The notes under the pieces: generated by a model | What the model was told of the DNA's origin: nothing | Database searches by the model: none | Seen by the model: only the letters and a program-made list of their open reading frames with translations | In this document: piece after piece, positions 35,159 through 45,894 of the stretch | Layout: each line of letters starts with the position of its first letter | How positions within the stretch are numbered: position 1 is the stretch's first letter | Assembly (NCBI RefSeq): GCF_027887165.1 | Contig: NC_077232.1 | Span: 6,791,391-6,855,390 of the forward strand | From: Monodelphis domestica | Lineage: Eukaryota > Chordata > Mammalia > Didelphimorphia > Didelphidae | Length of the DNA: 64,000 nt | Direction: 5' to 3' | Translations under genes and position numbers: made by a program

Positions 35159-35515
35159 TGCCAGCACATGGCTGGAAACATCATTTTGTATCCATTACAA
35201 AGCATTAGCTCCTTCCTGATAATCCAGCCCTGAGTTCCTCATTTCCTTTTGCTAATTAGCACTAATTAGTCTTACTTCCCTTCCTTTATTCTCCAAAAGG
35301 TACATAAGACCCCAAGTTCTAGTACTCATTGGAGAATCCTCTCTGGTGATGCATTCTCCCAGAGACACTGTTCCCAGAGTTCCAGAGCCTTGGCTCTGTG
35401 TGGTTTTAAGTGCTTGACTCTGGGTGGTGGCTGAATGTAAGAGCTTGTCTCTCACCTGATTAAAGGTTTGGTTTTTCTGATCTTTTTAGTGGTTCTGTGT
35501 TTTTCCAAGTCAACA
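35159..35515 (+). mobile_element. Solo LTR fossil, family A (short form)
   Basis: It begins TGCCAGCACATGG and ends CCAAGTCAACA, sharing both ends with the copy at 31195-31940 while being about half the length. A 'ggtacataagacccc' TATA-like site and a 'gattaaaggtttggtt' signal lie where expected. No coding parts. Confidence 0.6.
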
Positions 35516-35569
35516 CATTCATGATACACATATTTCTGCATTAGCCTTTTTCTACAGTGTCAAGGTTTG

Positions 35570-35782
35570 CAAAGCATGCTACATATATGATCTCATTTGA
35601 AGTTCCCAAGAAGACCCTTTTGAAGTAATTATCCCAATTGAAGAGATGAGAAAACTGAGGCCAAGAGAAGTTAAGTAACTCTGCCTGGGGTCATATAGCT
35701 ACTAAGTGTCTGAGGTAGAATTTGAAGTCAGGTCTCCTTGAATCCAAGCTTATTGCTCTATCCACTGTGTCACCTTGCTGAC
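35570..35782 (-). mobile_element. MIR/Mar1-like SINE
   Basis: Antisense blocks 'gagatgagaaaactgaggcc', 'gttaagtaactctgcctggg' and 'tgctctatccactgtgtcac' follow the MIR/CORE-SINE plan. Confidence 0.65.
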
Positions 35783-35827
35783 TAAAAAACATTTTTATTA
35801 TATATGTATATTTGTATACATATAAAG

Positions 35828-35900
35828 ATGGAGAGAGGAAAGAGAAAGAGACAGACAGAAGTGGGGGGGAGAGACAGAGAGAGAGAGAGGAAAGGGAGGG
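35828..35900. repeat. GA-rich low-complexity tract
   Basis: Imperfect GAGA and GACA units (agagaaagagacagacagaa and gagagagagagg). Confidence 0.9.
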
Positions 35901-35964
35901 AGGCAAGAATGCCCAATTTGTCATTTTAAGTTCCAGGGATTTGGAACCAAACCCTTGGAGAGTT

Positions 35965-36215
35965 TCCAACTCGGTGATACAGTAGATAGAGTACTGGACC
36001 TGAAATCAGGAGGTTCTGAGTTCAAATCCTCCCTCAGACATTCACTAGTGTGACCCTGGGCAAGTCCCTTAACTTCTGCCAGTCTCAGTTTCCTCTGTGA
36101 AATGGGGATGATAATAGTACTTGCCTCTCAGGGTTGTTGTGAGGTTAAAATGACCTAATATTTATAGAGCATTTTACAAACCCTAAAGCACTCTCTAAAT
36201 TCCATTTGATGTTAT
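35965..36215 (+). mobile_element. MIR/Mar1-like CORE-SINE
   Basis: It carries a tRNA-like head (tagatagagtactggacctg, gttcaaatcctccctcagac), the core block 'cagtttcctctgtgaaatgg' and the L2-like end 'agggttgttgtgaggttaaa'. That order is diagnostic of the MIR/Mar1 group. Confidence 0.75.
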
Positions 36216-36799
36216 TATTGTCATTACCATCCTTATCATCATTTCACGGATTGAAACTGCCTGAAGGTCTACTGAGCCCAAGTGAAGGACCTGAGGAGTT
36301 GTTGGGGGTGGGGGGGTGGGGGCGCAGAGGGCTAGGAATCTGGGATTTTAAATGTTTGGTATCAGACAGGAAATCACAACCTGCTAAGTGCAGAAGGGGA
36401 TGAGATCTCCAGTGGCCCCAGGTGGTCGCCACCCACTGGCACCCTTGGCACTTCTCACTTTCTGACACACATCTGTTGCTGTAGGGGCCTACTCTGCTGC
36501 TTTCATGCTGTCTAGACACTCTCCCCCCAGCCCTAACCCACAGAGGCAGCCCAGGGCCCAGAAATATTCCTCTTGAACTCAATCGAAATATCTGCTCTTT
36601 CAGTTCAAAGGATTTCCCATGAATCATAGGAAAATAACATAAGTCAGAGAGTATTATCAGCTGTTATTTGATTTAACCTGATTCTGCTTGGGTAGAAAAT
36701 GGGAGAAGCAGGAACCAACCCAGGGGGAACCCGTGGTTTGGAGGAAGGGCTTAGAGCAGCAGCTACTGAGAAGAAATCAGAAATACAGGTAAAAAGAAT

Positions 36800-37052
36800 T
36801 GGGCAAGTATTCTTTATTGCCCATCAGTCATATCCAACTCTCCATGACCCGATTTGGGGTTTCTTGGTCAAGAAACTGGAGTGTTTTGCCATTTCCTTCT
36901 CCAGCTCATTTTACAGCTGAGGAAACCAAGGCAAATTGAGTTAGGTGACTTTTCCAGGGTCACACAGCTAGTAAGTTTCGGAGTCCAGATTTGAACTCAG
37001 AGACCAATCTTTTTAACTCCAGGGCGAGCATTCTATCCACTCTGCCGCCTGG
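36800..37052 (-). mobile_element. SINE with RTE/BovB-like tail
   Basis: Antisense copy: tail complement 'tccatgacccgatttggggt' and 'ttcttggtcaagaaactgga', core 'cagctcattttacagctgag', head 'gcattctatccactctgccg'. Same family as 28995, 42506 and 49003. Confidence 0.75.
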
Positions 37053-37089
37053 AGTGTTCATCCCAGAATTCCCATTTTGGTCCACATCC

Positions 37090-37700
37090 CCTTTCAGATA
37101 TGACCATTATCACCTATTCCCTGGACGGCGGGAGGAAGGGAGTCGGGGACCAGCCGGAAGTCCTTAGAATTTAAGGAAACAGAAGGGTTTCTCGCGTCCT
37201 GAGGCTCCGGAACCCCTCCAGGGAGGGAAGAATCTTCCTGTGCGCCAATGATGGGTACGGATGAGAGAGGAGAACAGAGGAAACCGGGAGGGGAAAGAAA
37301 GGGGAGGGGGAGGAGGGAAGAGAAAAGGGGGAGGAGGGGAGAAGAGAGAACCGGAGAGAGAAACGAGGGGAGGGAAAGGGAGGAGGGGACAAGGGGGAGG
37401 GGGAGGGCCGGGCAGGGGAGGTTAGACATCCCAGTGGCCGGACCAGGCTAGAGAAGCGACTGTGGTTTGACAGTCGGGCATCTTAACGACTGCTCCTTCG
37501 ACTCTCCAATCAGAGCGAACTGTAGAGTTTGGGACCAAAGAGAAAGCCACGTCCCTAGGCAACCAACGAGGAGGAGGAATGCTTGGATTGGCAGGAATCA
37601 ACTCCGCCCCTTTCCTGCTGGAAGGAAGTGCCCGGCCCAGCTTAGCTCCCCAGTGACACCTGCTGCTTACACTTATCTCCAAGAACCGGATACGTTTGGG
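37090..37700. promoter_or_regulatory. Orphan CpG-bearing, promoter-like segment
   Basis: This non-repetitive segment stands out in the repeat block. It has many CpGs, CCAAT boxes at 37245 and 37506, ATTGG at 37587, a GC box CCGCCCC at 37604, and an RFX-like site GTCCCTAGGCAAC at 37551-37563 with a perfect RGYAAC half. It includes a purine-rich low-complexity stretch (37255-37410). No coding exon is visible beside it. I infer a promoter or enhancer of an unknown transcript; the motifs are seen, the function is not shown. Confidence 0.4.
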
Positions 37701-37714
37701 ACTCTGGTCAAGGG

Positions 37715-37777
37715 GAAAAAAAAGAAGAAGAAAGAAGAAGGAGAAGGAGAAGGAGAAGGAGAAGAAGAAGAAAAAAG
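37715..37777. repeat. (GAA/GGA)n triplet tract
   Basis: About twenty imperfect GAA and GGAGAA units, right beside the promoter-like segment. Confidence 0.95.
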
Positions 37778-37839
37778 CTTTCCGGCATTCTCACCTGCTC
37801 GCTATTGCCAAAGTCCCTCTCTTTAAGACAAATATCCTA

Positions 37840-38022
37840 GGGGCAGCTGGGTAGCCCAGAGACGGGAGGTCCTGGATTCAAATTTAACCTCGACACTTAC
37901 CATCTGTGTGACCCTGGGCAAGTCACAGAACCCTCATTGCCCAGCCCTTATTGCTCTTCTACCTTGGAACCAATACTCAGTATTGATTCTAAGAAGGAAG
38001 GTAAGGGTTTAAAAAAATAAAA
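37840..38022 (+). mobile_element. tRNA-derived SINE with 8-bp flanking repeat
   Basis: The copy starts ggggcagctgggtagcccag; the part between A and B box is shortened. The direct repeat AATATCCT is present at 37831-37838 and again at 38028-38035. Confidence 0.85.
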
Positions 38023-38381
38023 TGACGAATATCCTCCCTGGCTGTTTCCTATGACTGCAAAGCATGACAATCAAGACAAATTTAAACCACAAGTGACCCA
38101 AAGGACAATGGGGGGGGGGGTCTGAAAGAGGCTGGGGCATTTCCCCTGGGAACTGCCCTGTGACACTGGAATCCTAAGCACCGACATAAAGGAAACAAAG
38201 GGATCCCTTTGGCAGATGGCCCTGGTGGTGGGCTCAGAGAACCTAAGTTCATTAAAATAACTTCAGCAAAGTTGGAGGACATAAAACAAATCCACGCAAA
38301 TCATCAAGATTCCAGATTTTAACCAAGGAAACCCAACAGGAAGCGCTCGAAAAAGAAAATCCATTAAAAATAACTACCTTA

Positions 38382-38550
38382 GGGGGCTGCAAGGTGGCTC
38401 AGCTGGCCTCAGACACTTTCTGGCTGTGTGACCCTGGGCAAGTCATTTAAGCGCCAGTGCCTAGCCCTTCCTGCTCTTCTGCCTCAGAATCAACACAGTA
38501 TTGATTTTAAGATGAAAGAGAAGGGCTTTTCAAAAATAAGTAAAAATAAA
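38382..38550 (+). mobile_element. SINE with internal deletion, nested in L1
   Basis: It has the A box region (caaggtggctcagctgg) and jumps straight to 'cctcagacactttctggctg', so the segment with the B box is missing. It is nested in the L1 at 38230-39640. Confidence 0.8.
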
Positions 38551-39082
38551 AAAGAACTCCAGATGTAATAAAATATTTTTGGAATGTATCCGCCAAGATT
38601 CATTCGCCAGACAATATGAATCTGAATACAAAACACTCTTTTCAGAAATAAAAGCAGACCTAAATAACTGAGAAGCATGAATTGCTCTGTGTAGAACTAG
38701 CCGACAGCATCAAAATCACAATACTGCTTCATTTACTTATCCAGTGTTATAACAGTCAAAGTACCAAAGGGATATTTTATAGAGCTAGAAAAAAATAACT
38801 GAAGTCACGTGAAGGAAGAAAAGGTCACAAATCTTGAGGGAAGGAAGGCAAAAAAATTGGAAACTGAAGGATATCCATCAATTGGGCAATGGCTGAACAA
38901 GTTGTCATATGATGGTGATGGAATACTATTGTGCTATAAGAAATAACAAACAGGACGATTTCAGAAAAAGCTGAAAAAACTTTCAGGAACTGATACAGAG
39001 TGAAGGGAGCAGAACCAGGAAAATGTTGTGCACCATTTCAGCCATTTTATATCATGAACAAGTGTAAATGACTTAGTTATTC

Positions 39083-39224
39083 TTTTTTTTTTTAAACCCT
39101 TACCTTCTGTCTTGGAGTTAATGCTGTGTATTGGTTCCAAAACAGAAGAGTGGTAAGGGCTAGGCAATGAGGGTTAAGTGACTTGCCCAGGGTCACACAG
39201 CTAGGAAGTGTCTGAGGCCAGATT
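39083..39224 (-). mobile_element. 5'-truncated antisense SINE nested in L1
   Basis: Poly(T) start, then 'aaacccttaccttctgtctt' and 'gttaagtgacttgcccaggg', ending at 'tgtctgaggccagatttt'. The head is absent. Confidence 0.85.
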
Positions 39225-39225
39225 T

Positions 39226-39352
39226 TAGTTATATTATACATATTTGATATATCAATATAATTATTATGATATCAATAAAATTATTATATTATTTATATGT
39301 AAATATATATTTATATATTATATAAATATTAATTAATATGTTAATAATATAA
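39226..39352. repeat. AT-rich simple sequence
   Basis: Almost pure A/T with imperfect TATA and AATATT units, within the L1 copy next to a SINE. Confidence 0.9.
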
Positions 39353-39696
39353 TTATCCAAGACAATCCCAAAGGACTCCTGATGAAAAATGACATTTGCC
39401 TTCAGAGAAAGAATTGATAGAGGCTGAACACAGACCAAAGAATACTATATTTCCTGTTCTTTATTTTTTGGTAGAGTTTTCTTCCATAAAATAAGTAATC
39501 TGAGGAAATGTTTTACATGATTGTACATATAAAATCTTTATCAGATTGCTTACTCTCAGGGAAGAGGGAGAGAAGAGGGAGACAGAATTTGGAATTTTAA
39601 AGTTAAAAAATTTTATGTATAATTGGGGGAAAATTAAAATGTTATTAATTGATTTTAAAAAAAGAATCTCAAGGATAATTATGAAAAAAAGGATGA

Positions 39697-39900
39697 AGGG
39701 GTTCTTTTTTAAATTTTTCTTTAATTAATCAATTAATTTAGAATATTTTTCCATGGTTACATGATTCATGTTCTTTCCCTCCCCTCCTCTGTCCCCCCTC
39801 CCATAGCCAACGAGCAATTCCACTGGGTTTTACTTGTGTCATTGATCAAGACCTATTTCCAGATTATTAATATTTGCACTAGGGTGATTGCTTAGAATTG
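39697..39900 (-). mobile_element. Antisense L1 3' end fragment
   Basis: The stretch 'ttttccatggttacatgatt' and 'gcaattccactgggttttac' with 'tgatcaagacctatttccag' is the complement of the L1 tail seen at about 46850-46960. Confidence 0.7.
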
Positions 39901-40003
39901 AAGGGGCTCTATTAGCAATCAGCTATCAGATTTTACTAGGAAGTGATAACCAGTAAAATAATGTGGTTCTGGTTAAACAAGAAGAGAAGTAATCCAAGGA
40001 GCT

Positions 40004-40093
40004 AGGAGGTAAAGTGGATAGAGTGCTGGATCTGAAATCAGAAAGACTTGAGTTCAAATCCATCCTTGGGCTCTTACTAGCTATTACTAGGAC
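40004..40093 (+). mobile_element. SINE head fragment
   Basis: Reads 'ggatagagtgctggatctga' and 'gagttcaaatccatccttgg', then stops. Truncated at its 3' side. Confidence 0.65.
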
Positions 40094-40099
40094 TACATC

Positions 40100-41385
40100 C
40101 CTGAAGATGTCAAAGAAAGAGAAAAGATGTAAAAAAATGTGTAAAAAATATTTGTAGCAACACTTTTTGAGGTAGCCAAAAATTGAAATGAAGGGGAAGT
40201 CTTCTTATCAGAGAATCGCTGACCAAATTGTCATAAATGGAAGTAATGAAATATTATTGAGCCATGAGAAATGATAAAATGGACAGTTTCAAGGAAACTG
40301 GGAAGATATCTATGAGCTGAGAAAGAGTAAAATGTTAAAAAATAGGAGTGTTTATACCATGATAAGAACATTATAAAGAAAAAGCTTTGATTTTCAGACT
40401 GAGAAGACAAAGTCATCAACAATCATATGAAAAAATGTTCTCAACTACTCTTGATTAGAGAAATGTAAATTAAAACAATGCTGAGGTGCCAAATCACCCC
40501 TATCAGATTGTCCTATATGGCAGTAAAGGAAGTAGTAAATGTTGGAAGGGATATGGCAAAATTGGGACACTAATACATTGTTGGTGGAGTTGTGAATTGA
40601 TCCAACCATTCTGGAGGGCAATCTAGAATGATGCCAAAAGGACTATGAAACTGTGCATATCCTTTAATCTGGTAAAACCACTACTGGGTCTGTATCCCAA
40701 AGAGATAATTAAAAAGGGGGAAGAGCCTACTTGTACAAAAATATTTATGGCAGCTCTTTTTATAGTGGCAAAGAATTGGAAATTAAGGGAATGGCCATCA
40801 GTTGGGAAATGGCTGAATAAGTTGTGGTACATGTTGGTGATGGAATGCAATTGTGTTATAAAAAATAAGAATACCAACAACACGGAAATGAGTTCGAATC
40901 AAGAATAAATGTGATACCCAGTGGAATCACTCATTGGCTATGGGAGAGGTGGGGGGGGGGGGGGAGGGAGGAAAAGAAAATTATCTTTGTTTCCAGTGAA
41001 TAATATTTGGAAATGACCAAATAAAATAATGTTTAAAAAAAAAAAAGAAAGAAGGACGATTTCAGAAAAATCTGGAAATATCTGCAGGAACTGATGCACA
41101 GAGAGTAAGCAGAACCAGGAGAACATTGTACACAATGACAGCAATATTGTACGAAGATTTGGCTGTTCTTAGCAATGCAATGATCTGGGACTATCTTAAA
41201 AGACCTGAGCTGGGGAATGCTCTCCACCTCCAGAGAATAAACTGTTGGAGTTGTCTATCACATCAGTGTATTTATGGTTTTATGTTAGGGGTTTGGTTCT
41301 ATATGAGTTCGCTCTTACAATGACCAATATAGAAGTGTGTTTTGCATGACAATAAAAATAAAGAAATTTAAAAACAAGTTTTGAA
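40100..41385 (+). mobile_element. Mosaic of L1 3' ends
   Basis: At least three L1 pieces lie in a row: about 40100-40395, 40400-41045 (ending with a poly(A) run) and 41046-41385. All repeat the blocks 'ggaatggctgaa', 'gcagaaccaggagaacattg' or close variants. In the middle piece the sequence jumps from 'ggaatgcaattgtgttataa' to an L1 tail block, so part of the 3' region is deleted. These are 5'-truncated insertions of different ages. Confidence 0.7.
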
Positions 41386-41949
41386 AAAATGTAGACTGCT
41401 GAGCAATACAATAATAAGCCATGAATCTGAATAAAGATAAAATACCCCATTCACCTCCTGACCAGGAAGTGATGAACTGAAAGTACAGAAGAGGCATATA
41501 TTTTGGATGTGGCCAGGATGTGAATTTGTTTTGCTTGCAGTGCAGCTATGTATTGATGGTTTTATTTTTCTGAGTTTTAAAAACATTTGCTCAGTAAGAG
41601 GAGGGACAGATTAGAAAAGAGAGAGATGGAGACAGAGACAGAGAGAAACTCATAGGATATAAATAAAATGGATAATTTTGGTTATATAAAATTTAAAAAA
41701 TTTTTGCGTAAACAAAACTAATGCAGCTAAAATTAGAAGAAACGGAGGAGGGTAGGGGGAAATTTTTTGCTGCAATTTTCTCCAAAAAGGTCTCATTTTT
41801 CAAATATATGAGTAACTGAGCAAAATTTAAGGAATAAGAGACATTGTTTTTCTTTAGATTTTTAGATTTTTTTTTTAGATTCAGTCATAGAGAGAAGTTT
41901 ATTCAATAGTTATTATTAATTATCAACATATAGTGATGAAAAAATTAGA

Positions 41950-42165
41950 GGGGGCAGCTGAGTAGCTCAGTGGACTGAGAGTCAGGCCTAGAGATGGGAG
42001 ATCCTAGGTTCAAATCTGGCATCAGATACTTCCTAGCTGGGTGACCCTGGGCAGGTCACTTAACCCCCATTGCCTAACCCTTACCACTCTTCTTCCTTGG
42101 AACCGATACACAGTGTTGATTCTAAGACAGAAGGTGAGGGTTTTTAAAAAATAAAAAAAATTTTA
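41950..42165 (+). mobile_element. Full-length tRNA-derived SINE nested in L1
   Basis: It starts gggggcagctgagtagctca, has the B box GGTTCAAATCT, and ends in an A-rich tail. The flanking repeat AAAAATTAGA occurs on both sides. Confidence 0.85.
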
Positions 42166-42505
42166 AAAATTAGAAAGATATGGGGCTAATCAGTGCTATC
42201 TGTCCATCATCAATTCCAAATACCAGACTTTACTTGGAGATATCATTCTCCACATAAGAGCCATTCTTCAATCAATAAGTGGTAAAGGGATATGAACAGG
42301 CATTTTTTTTCCAGAGGAAGAAACAAAGGCATCAATAAACATATTTAAAAGGCTTTAAATCAATAATTAGAGAATTACAAATTAAAACAACTCCAAGGTA
42401 CTACCTCACTCCCATCAAATTGGCTAAGATGACAGAAAAGGAGAAAATGACGGCATAGATGGCATATGGAAATATAAGATATATTTCTTAAAACTCTTAG
42501 GTTAT

Positions 42506-42760
42506 ATGGAGCAGCAAGGTGGTACAATGGATAGAGCACTGGGCTGGGAATCATCTTCATGAGTTCAAATCTAGCCTCAGACATTTACTAAATGGGTGAC
42601 TCTGGGCAAGTCACTTCACCCTGTTGGCCTCAGTTTCCTCATCTGTAAAATGAGCTGGAGAAGGAAATGGCAAACCACTCCCACATCTTTGCCAAGAAAA
42701 CCCAAAATGGGATCCTAAAGAGTCAGACATGACTAAAATGGCTTACCAATACATAGATTA
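42506..42760 (+). mobile_element. SINE with RTE/BovB-like tail
   Basis: The head is tRNA-like (tacaatggatagagcactgg, gttcaaatctagcctcagac). The core reads 'cctcatctgtaaaatgagct'. The tail 'ggatcctaaagagtcagaca' plus 'tgactaaaatggct' resembles the BovB/RTE 3' end (gggtcgcaaagagtcggaca), indicating mobilisation by an RTE-type LINE rather than L1. Confidence 0.8.
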
Positions 42761-43070
42761 TATATCCACATAAATAGTTATAGTTTTATATGTATAGTTT
42801 ACACTAAGGTGCTGTTGTAAACTGATCCAACCATTATGGAGAGAAACTTGGAACTATGACCCCAAATGGATAAAACCGTGTAGCCCTTTGGCCCAGCAAT
42901 ACTACTGGTAGTTCTATACACCCCAAAAATCAAAGAAAAAGGGAAAGGGCTGATACAATCCCCCAAATATTTATAGAGACTCTTTTTGCAGGGCAAAGAA
43001 TTGGAAATTGAGTGAGATGGTTGGGGAATGGTTGAACAAGTTGTGGCATGTGATTCGATGGAATGGTGTG

Positions 43071-43266
43071 GGGGGCAGACAGGTAACAGTGGTTAGAGCA
43101 CTAGGCCTGGAGTCAGGAGGACTTGGGTTCAACTCAGAACTTTGATATTTCCTAGTTGTGTGACCCTGAGAAAGTCACGTAAGCCCAATTGCCCAGCCCT
43201 TACTGCTCTCCTGCCTTAGAATTGCTACTAGGATGGAACGTAAGAGTTTAAACCAAAAAAATAAAT
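43071..43266 (+). mobile_element. tRNA-derived SINE nested in L1
   Basis: Contains 'gagcactaggcctggagtca' and 'gtgtgaccctgagaaagtca', with the tail 'ctaggatggaacgtaagagt'. It splits the L1 between 'gatggaatggtgtg' and 'aggaagagttggtttcagg'. Confidence 0.8.
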
Positions 43267-43940
43267 TAGGAAGAGTTGGTTTCAGGAAAATCTGGGAAGA
43301 TTTATATGAACTTAGACAGAGTGAGACAAGTGGAACCAGGAGACCATTTTCACAATACAGTAATATTTTTATAAGGATCAACTGCAAAATCCTCAGTAGC
43401 TCTGATCAGAGCAAGGAATGACCCGCCACAATTCCAAAGCGCTCATGAAGAAACACGACAGACTCAGTACAGACTGAGCACATTTTCCCCTTCTCGTACC
43501 TCTCTTGCCCCTCCCCAACGTGGCTATTGCAGAACTATGTTTCACAGGAGTTCATATATATAATGAACATTGCCATTTTTGCCTTCTCAATGGGCGGAGG
43601 AGGAAGAGAATTCAGACCTGAAGATAAAAAAGAGCAGAAAAAGAAGGGCATTCTGGAAGAAGTATAGGGCCAGGAAATGAACCCCAGGCAGAGAGCGAGA
43701 GGGGCTCCATGGTATGACAAGGGGCCCCGCTCTAGTGCATTGAGGAGATTTGTCCTGGGAGATTTATGGGAAAACATGATGCTGAATGGCACAGAGAGGG
43801 AAGTATGAAGGGAAGGCCATCTGCATCCCTGGATAGGCATACCCATGTCAAAGAAGTCCCATAGCCACCAAAGTAGCAGAACCAAGAGGGATAAAAGTAG
43901 GTCACTTTATAGACAGGAAATCTACTTTGAAAGTAAACTC

Positions 43941-44142
43941 TGGGATCAGCTAGGTAGTTCAGTGAATAGAGAATTAGACCTGGAGAAAGGAGGTCTTTGG
44001 TTCAAATCTGATCAGATATTTTCTAACTGTGTGACCCTGGGCAAGTCACTTAAGCCTTATTGCCTAACCATTACTGCTCTTCCTCCTTGGAACCAATACT
44101 TAGTAGTGAGTCTAAGATGGAAGGTAAGGATTTAAAAAATAT
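43941..44142 (+). mobile_element. tRNA-derived SINE with short flanking repeat
   Basis: The body is complete but diverged (gatcagctaggtagttcagt, ggttcaaatctgatcagata). An AAAGTAAA direct repeat lies on both sides (43930-43937 and about 44146-44153). Confidence 0.8.
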
Positions 44143-44767
44143 ATAAAAGTAAATCCTGTTCATCTTCCATGCCTCCATGGGTTATCTAAGGGAGCTGAAT
44201 TTTAATCCTTCAGAATAATTGTTTTCATTTCATTTGGTTCATGTTGGGTATTGAATAGTTGAAAAGCCGAATCAAGCAAAGGTGGGAGACCCAGAGAGGC
44301 TCAAGTCTCTCACTTGGGTAAGACCAAAGAAAGGCCTGCCAGATTCCCTGAGAGAGATACTTTGTGCTTCTCTGGGGAGGATGTGGGCACCATCCCCTGC
44401 AACTATTCCCAGAAAGTCTGTGCTTTTGCTCAGGAGAGCAGAGATCTTCAAGGCCATCTGCCAGGGAGCACTGAGCCACCTCTGGAAACAACAACCTCTT
44501 TCCTGGCTCACAAACAGATAAACAGGCCATCTGAGACCCTTTCTAAAACAGAAAGATTCGTAGCCTATTTGGGGTTGTGAATGGACACCAAAATGGTACC
44601 AGCACTGGTGTGTCCCTGAATCCATGTGGTGCTGGGAGCAGCTCCCCTCCCTACCCACACTGGCATCCCTTCCCATTACCACATTATTACGGAACCAAAA
44701 GGGTTGCCTTGACATGATTTTCTCTTTAAAGTACTGATATATTATATACTACCTGTTCGGGCTTGGT
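44143..44767. other. Non-repetitive intergenic stretch
   Basis: Both strands hold open frames of 80-150 codons here (for example minus 44272-44715), but none shows a domain, and splice sites and CpG features are absent. I do not call a gene. Confidence 0.4.
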
Positions 44768-45006
44768 AGGGAAAAAGAAAAGAGAAGAGGAGTGAGAAGG
44801 AGGGAGAGAGAGAAGGAAGGAGAGAGAGGGAGAGAGAAAGAGGGAGGGAGGAAGAGGGAGAGAGAGAGGAAAAAATAGAGAGGGAGGAAGACAGAGACAG
44901 AGATGGAGACAGAGACAGAGACAGAGAGACAGAGACAGAAACAGAGAGACAAAGGGGGGGGAGAGACAGAGAGAGAAAAAGAGAGAGAGTCAGAGAGAGA
45001 GAGAGC
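44768..45006. repeat. Purine-rich low-complexity tract
   Basis: About 240 bases of GAGAGA, GGAAGG and GACAGA units, the longest purine-only style tract in the window. Confidence 0.95.
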
Positions 45007-45220
45007 ACAAGAGAAATACTCTGTAGATTTGTTTTAACTGAAAAAAGAATGAGGAGTTGTGATCTAAATCAGGGGGAAAATACAATGAATGAATGAAAAA
45101 ACATTCATTAAACAAGTACTATGTGCCAAGCACTATGCTAAGGGCTGGGGAATACCAGTTCAAAAGCAAAGATAGTCCCTCAAGGGATTTATTTTTCTGT
45201 TTGTAAAAATAATTTGTATT

Positions 45221-45392
45221 GGGGTAGCTAGGTGGCTTAATGGATAGAAAGCCAGGCTTGGAGACAGGAGATCCTGGGTTCAAATGTGCCTTCAAATACT
45301 TCCTAGCTGTGTGACCTGGGCAAGTCACTTAACCTTGATTGCCACTTTTCTGCCTTGGTGGAAACTATCAATTCTAAGGCAGAAGGTAAGAA
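45221..45392 (+). mobile_element. tRNA-derived SINE
   Basis: Starts ggggtagctaggtggcttaa and has the B box GGTTCAAATGT. The third quarter is shortened. A short L2/MIR-like piece (ctatgtgccaagcactatgc) lies just upstream at about 45110-45160. Confidence 0.85.
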
Positions 45393-45636
45393 TTATTATT
45401 TTTTCATTCTATTGACTTCTTTCATTTTTTACCTACCTAGATTTCCTCCTATATTCCCTTTATGTTCCCTTCTAACAAAGAATTTTTTAAAGAAAAAAAT
45501 GAGAAAAAAATTAAAACTAATTAATGCATTTTTACAAATCAGACATTATATGCAAAGTTCTACATCTGTGTTCCCACTTCTGCCAAGGGTTGGGAAGAAG
45601 TGTCATATCTCTCCTTTAGGATCATTTTGTGCTTAC

Positions 45637-45739
45637 TCCTTCCTTCCTTCCTTCCTTCCTTCCTTCCTTCCTTCCTTCCTTCCTTCCTTCCTTCCTTCCT
45701 TCCTTCCTTCCTTCCTTCCTTCCTTCCTTCCTTCCTTCC
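45637..45739. repeat. (TTCC)n microsatellite
   Basis: About 25 uninterrupted TTCC units. Likely polymorphic. Confidence 0.98.
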
Positions 45740-45894
45740 GGTTACTCTGACCCTCCTTTAGGCAGTTTTTTGAGAAGTCTACCCCTTCCCTCCCCCTTGT
45801 TCCCAGGGATTCACATATTGGTGCCACCATCCTGCAGGTGGCTTTTAACCCTGTTGAAAGTCAAAAGTTCCCAAATGTAGAGATTCAACAGCCT

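Larger units (their letters stand above)
38230..39640 (+). mobile_element. L1 LINE 3' part (end of ORF2 and 3'UTR), broken by SINEs
   Basis: The first part matches L1 ORF2 end sequence (attttatagagctagaaaaa, aaagcagacctaaataactg). The later part matches the 3' region (gatggaatactattgtgcta, agcagaaccaggaaaatgtt). It is interrupted by SINEs at 38382-38550 and 39083-39224 and by an AT-rich tract. The element is 5'-truncated and its frame is decayed. Confidence 0.75.
41640..43460 (+). mobile_element. L1 LINE 3' part with three nested SINEs
   Basis: The ORF2 end (aacaaaactaatgcagctaa) is at the left, then 'caaattggctaagatgacag', 'actgatccaaccattatgga' and 'gtggaaccaggagaccattt' follow in L1 order. 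SINEs at 41950-42165, 42506-42760 and 43071-43266 interrupt it. Parts are diverged enough that two elements cannot be excluded. Confidence 0.65.

Noticed and set aside
40623-41227. Short open frames resembling hydrophobic peptides
   Set aside because: They lie in L1 3' ends, on both strands, and are transposon by-products.
44272-44715. 147-codon minus-strand open frame in intergenic DNA
   Set aside because: No domain, no promoter or splice context. I could not support it beyond chance.
44768-45006. Serine/leucine-repeat open frames on the minus strand
   Set aside because: Purine-rich low-complexity tract read as protein; not a gene.
45637-45739. Open frames made of repeated phenylalanine-leucine-proline-serine
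   Set aside because: They are the translation of a TTCC microsatellite.
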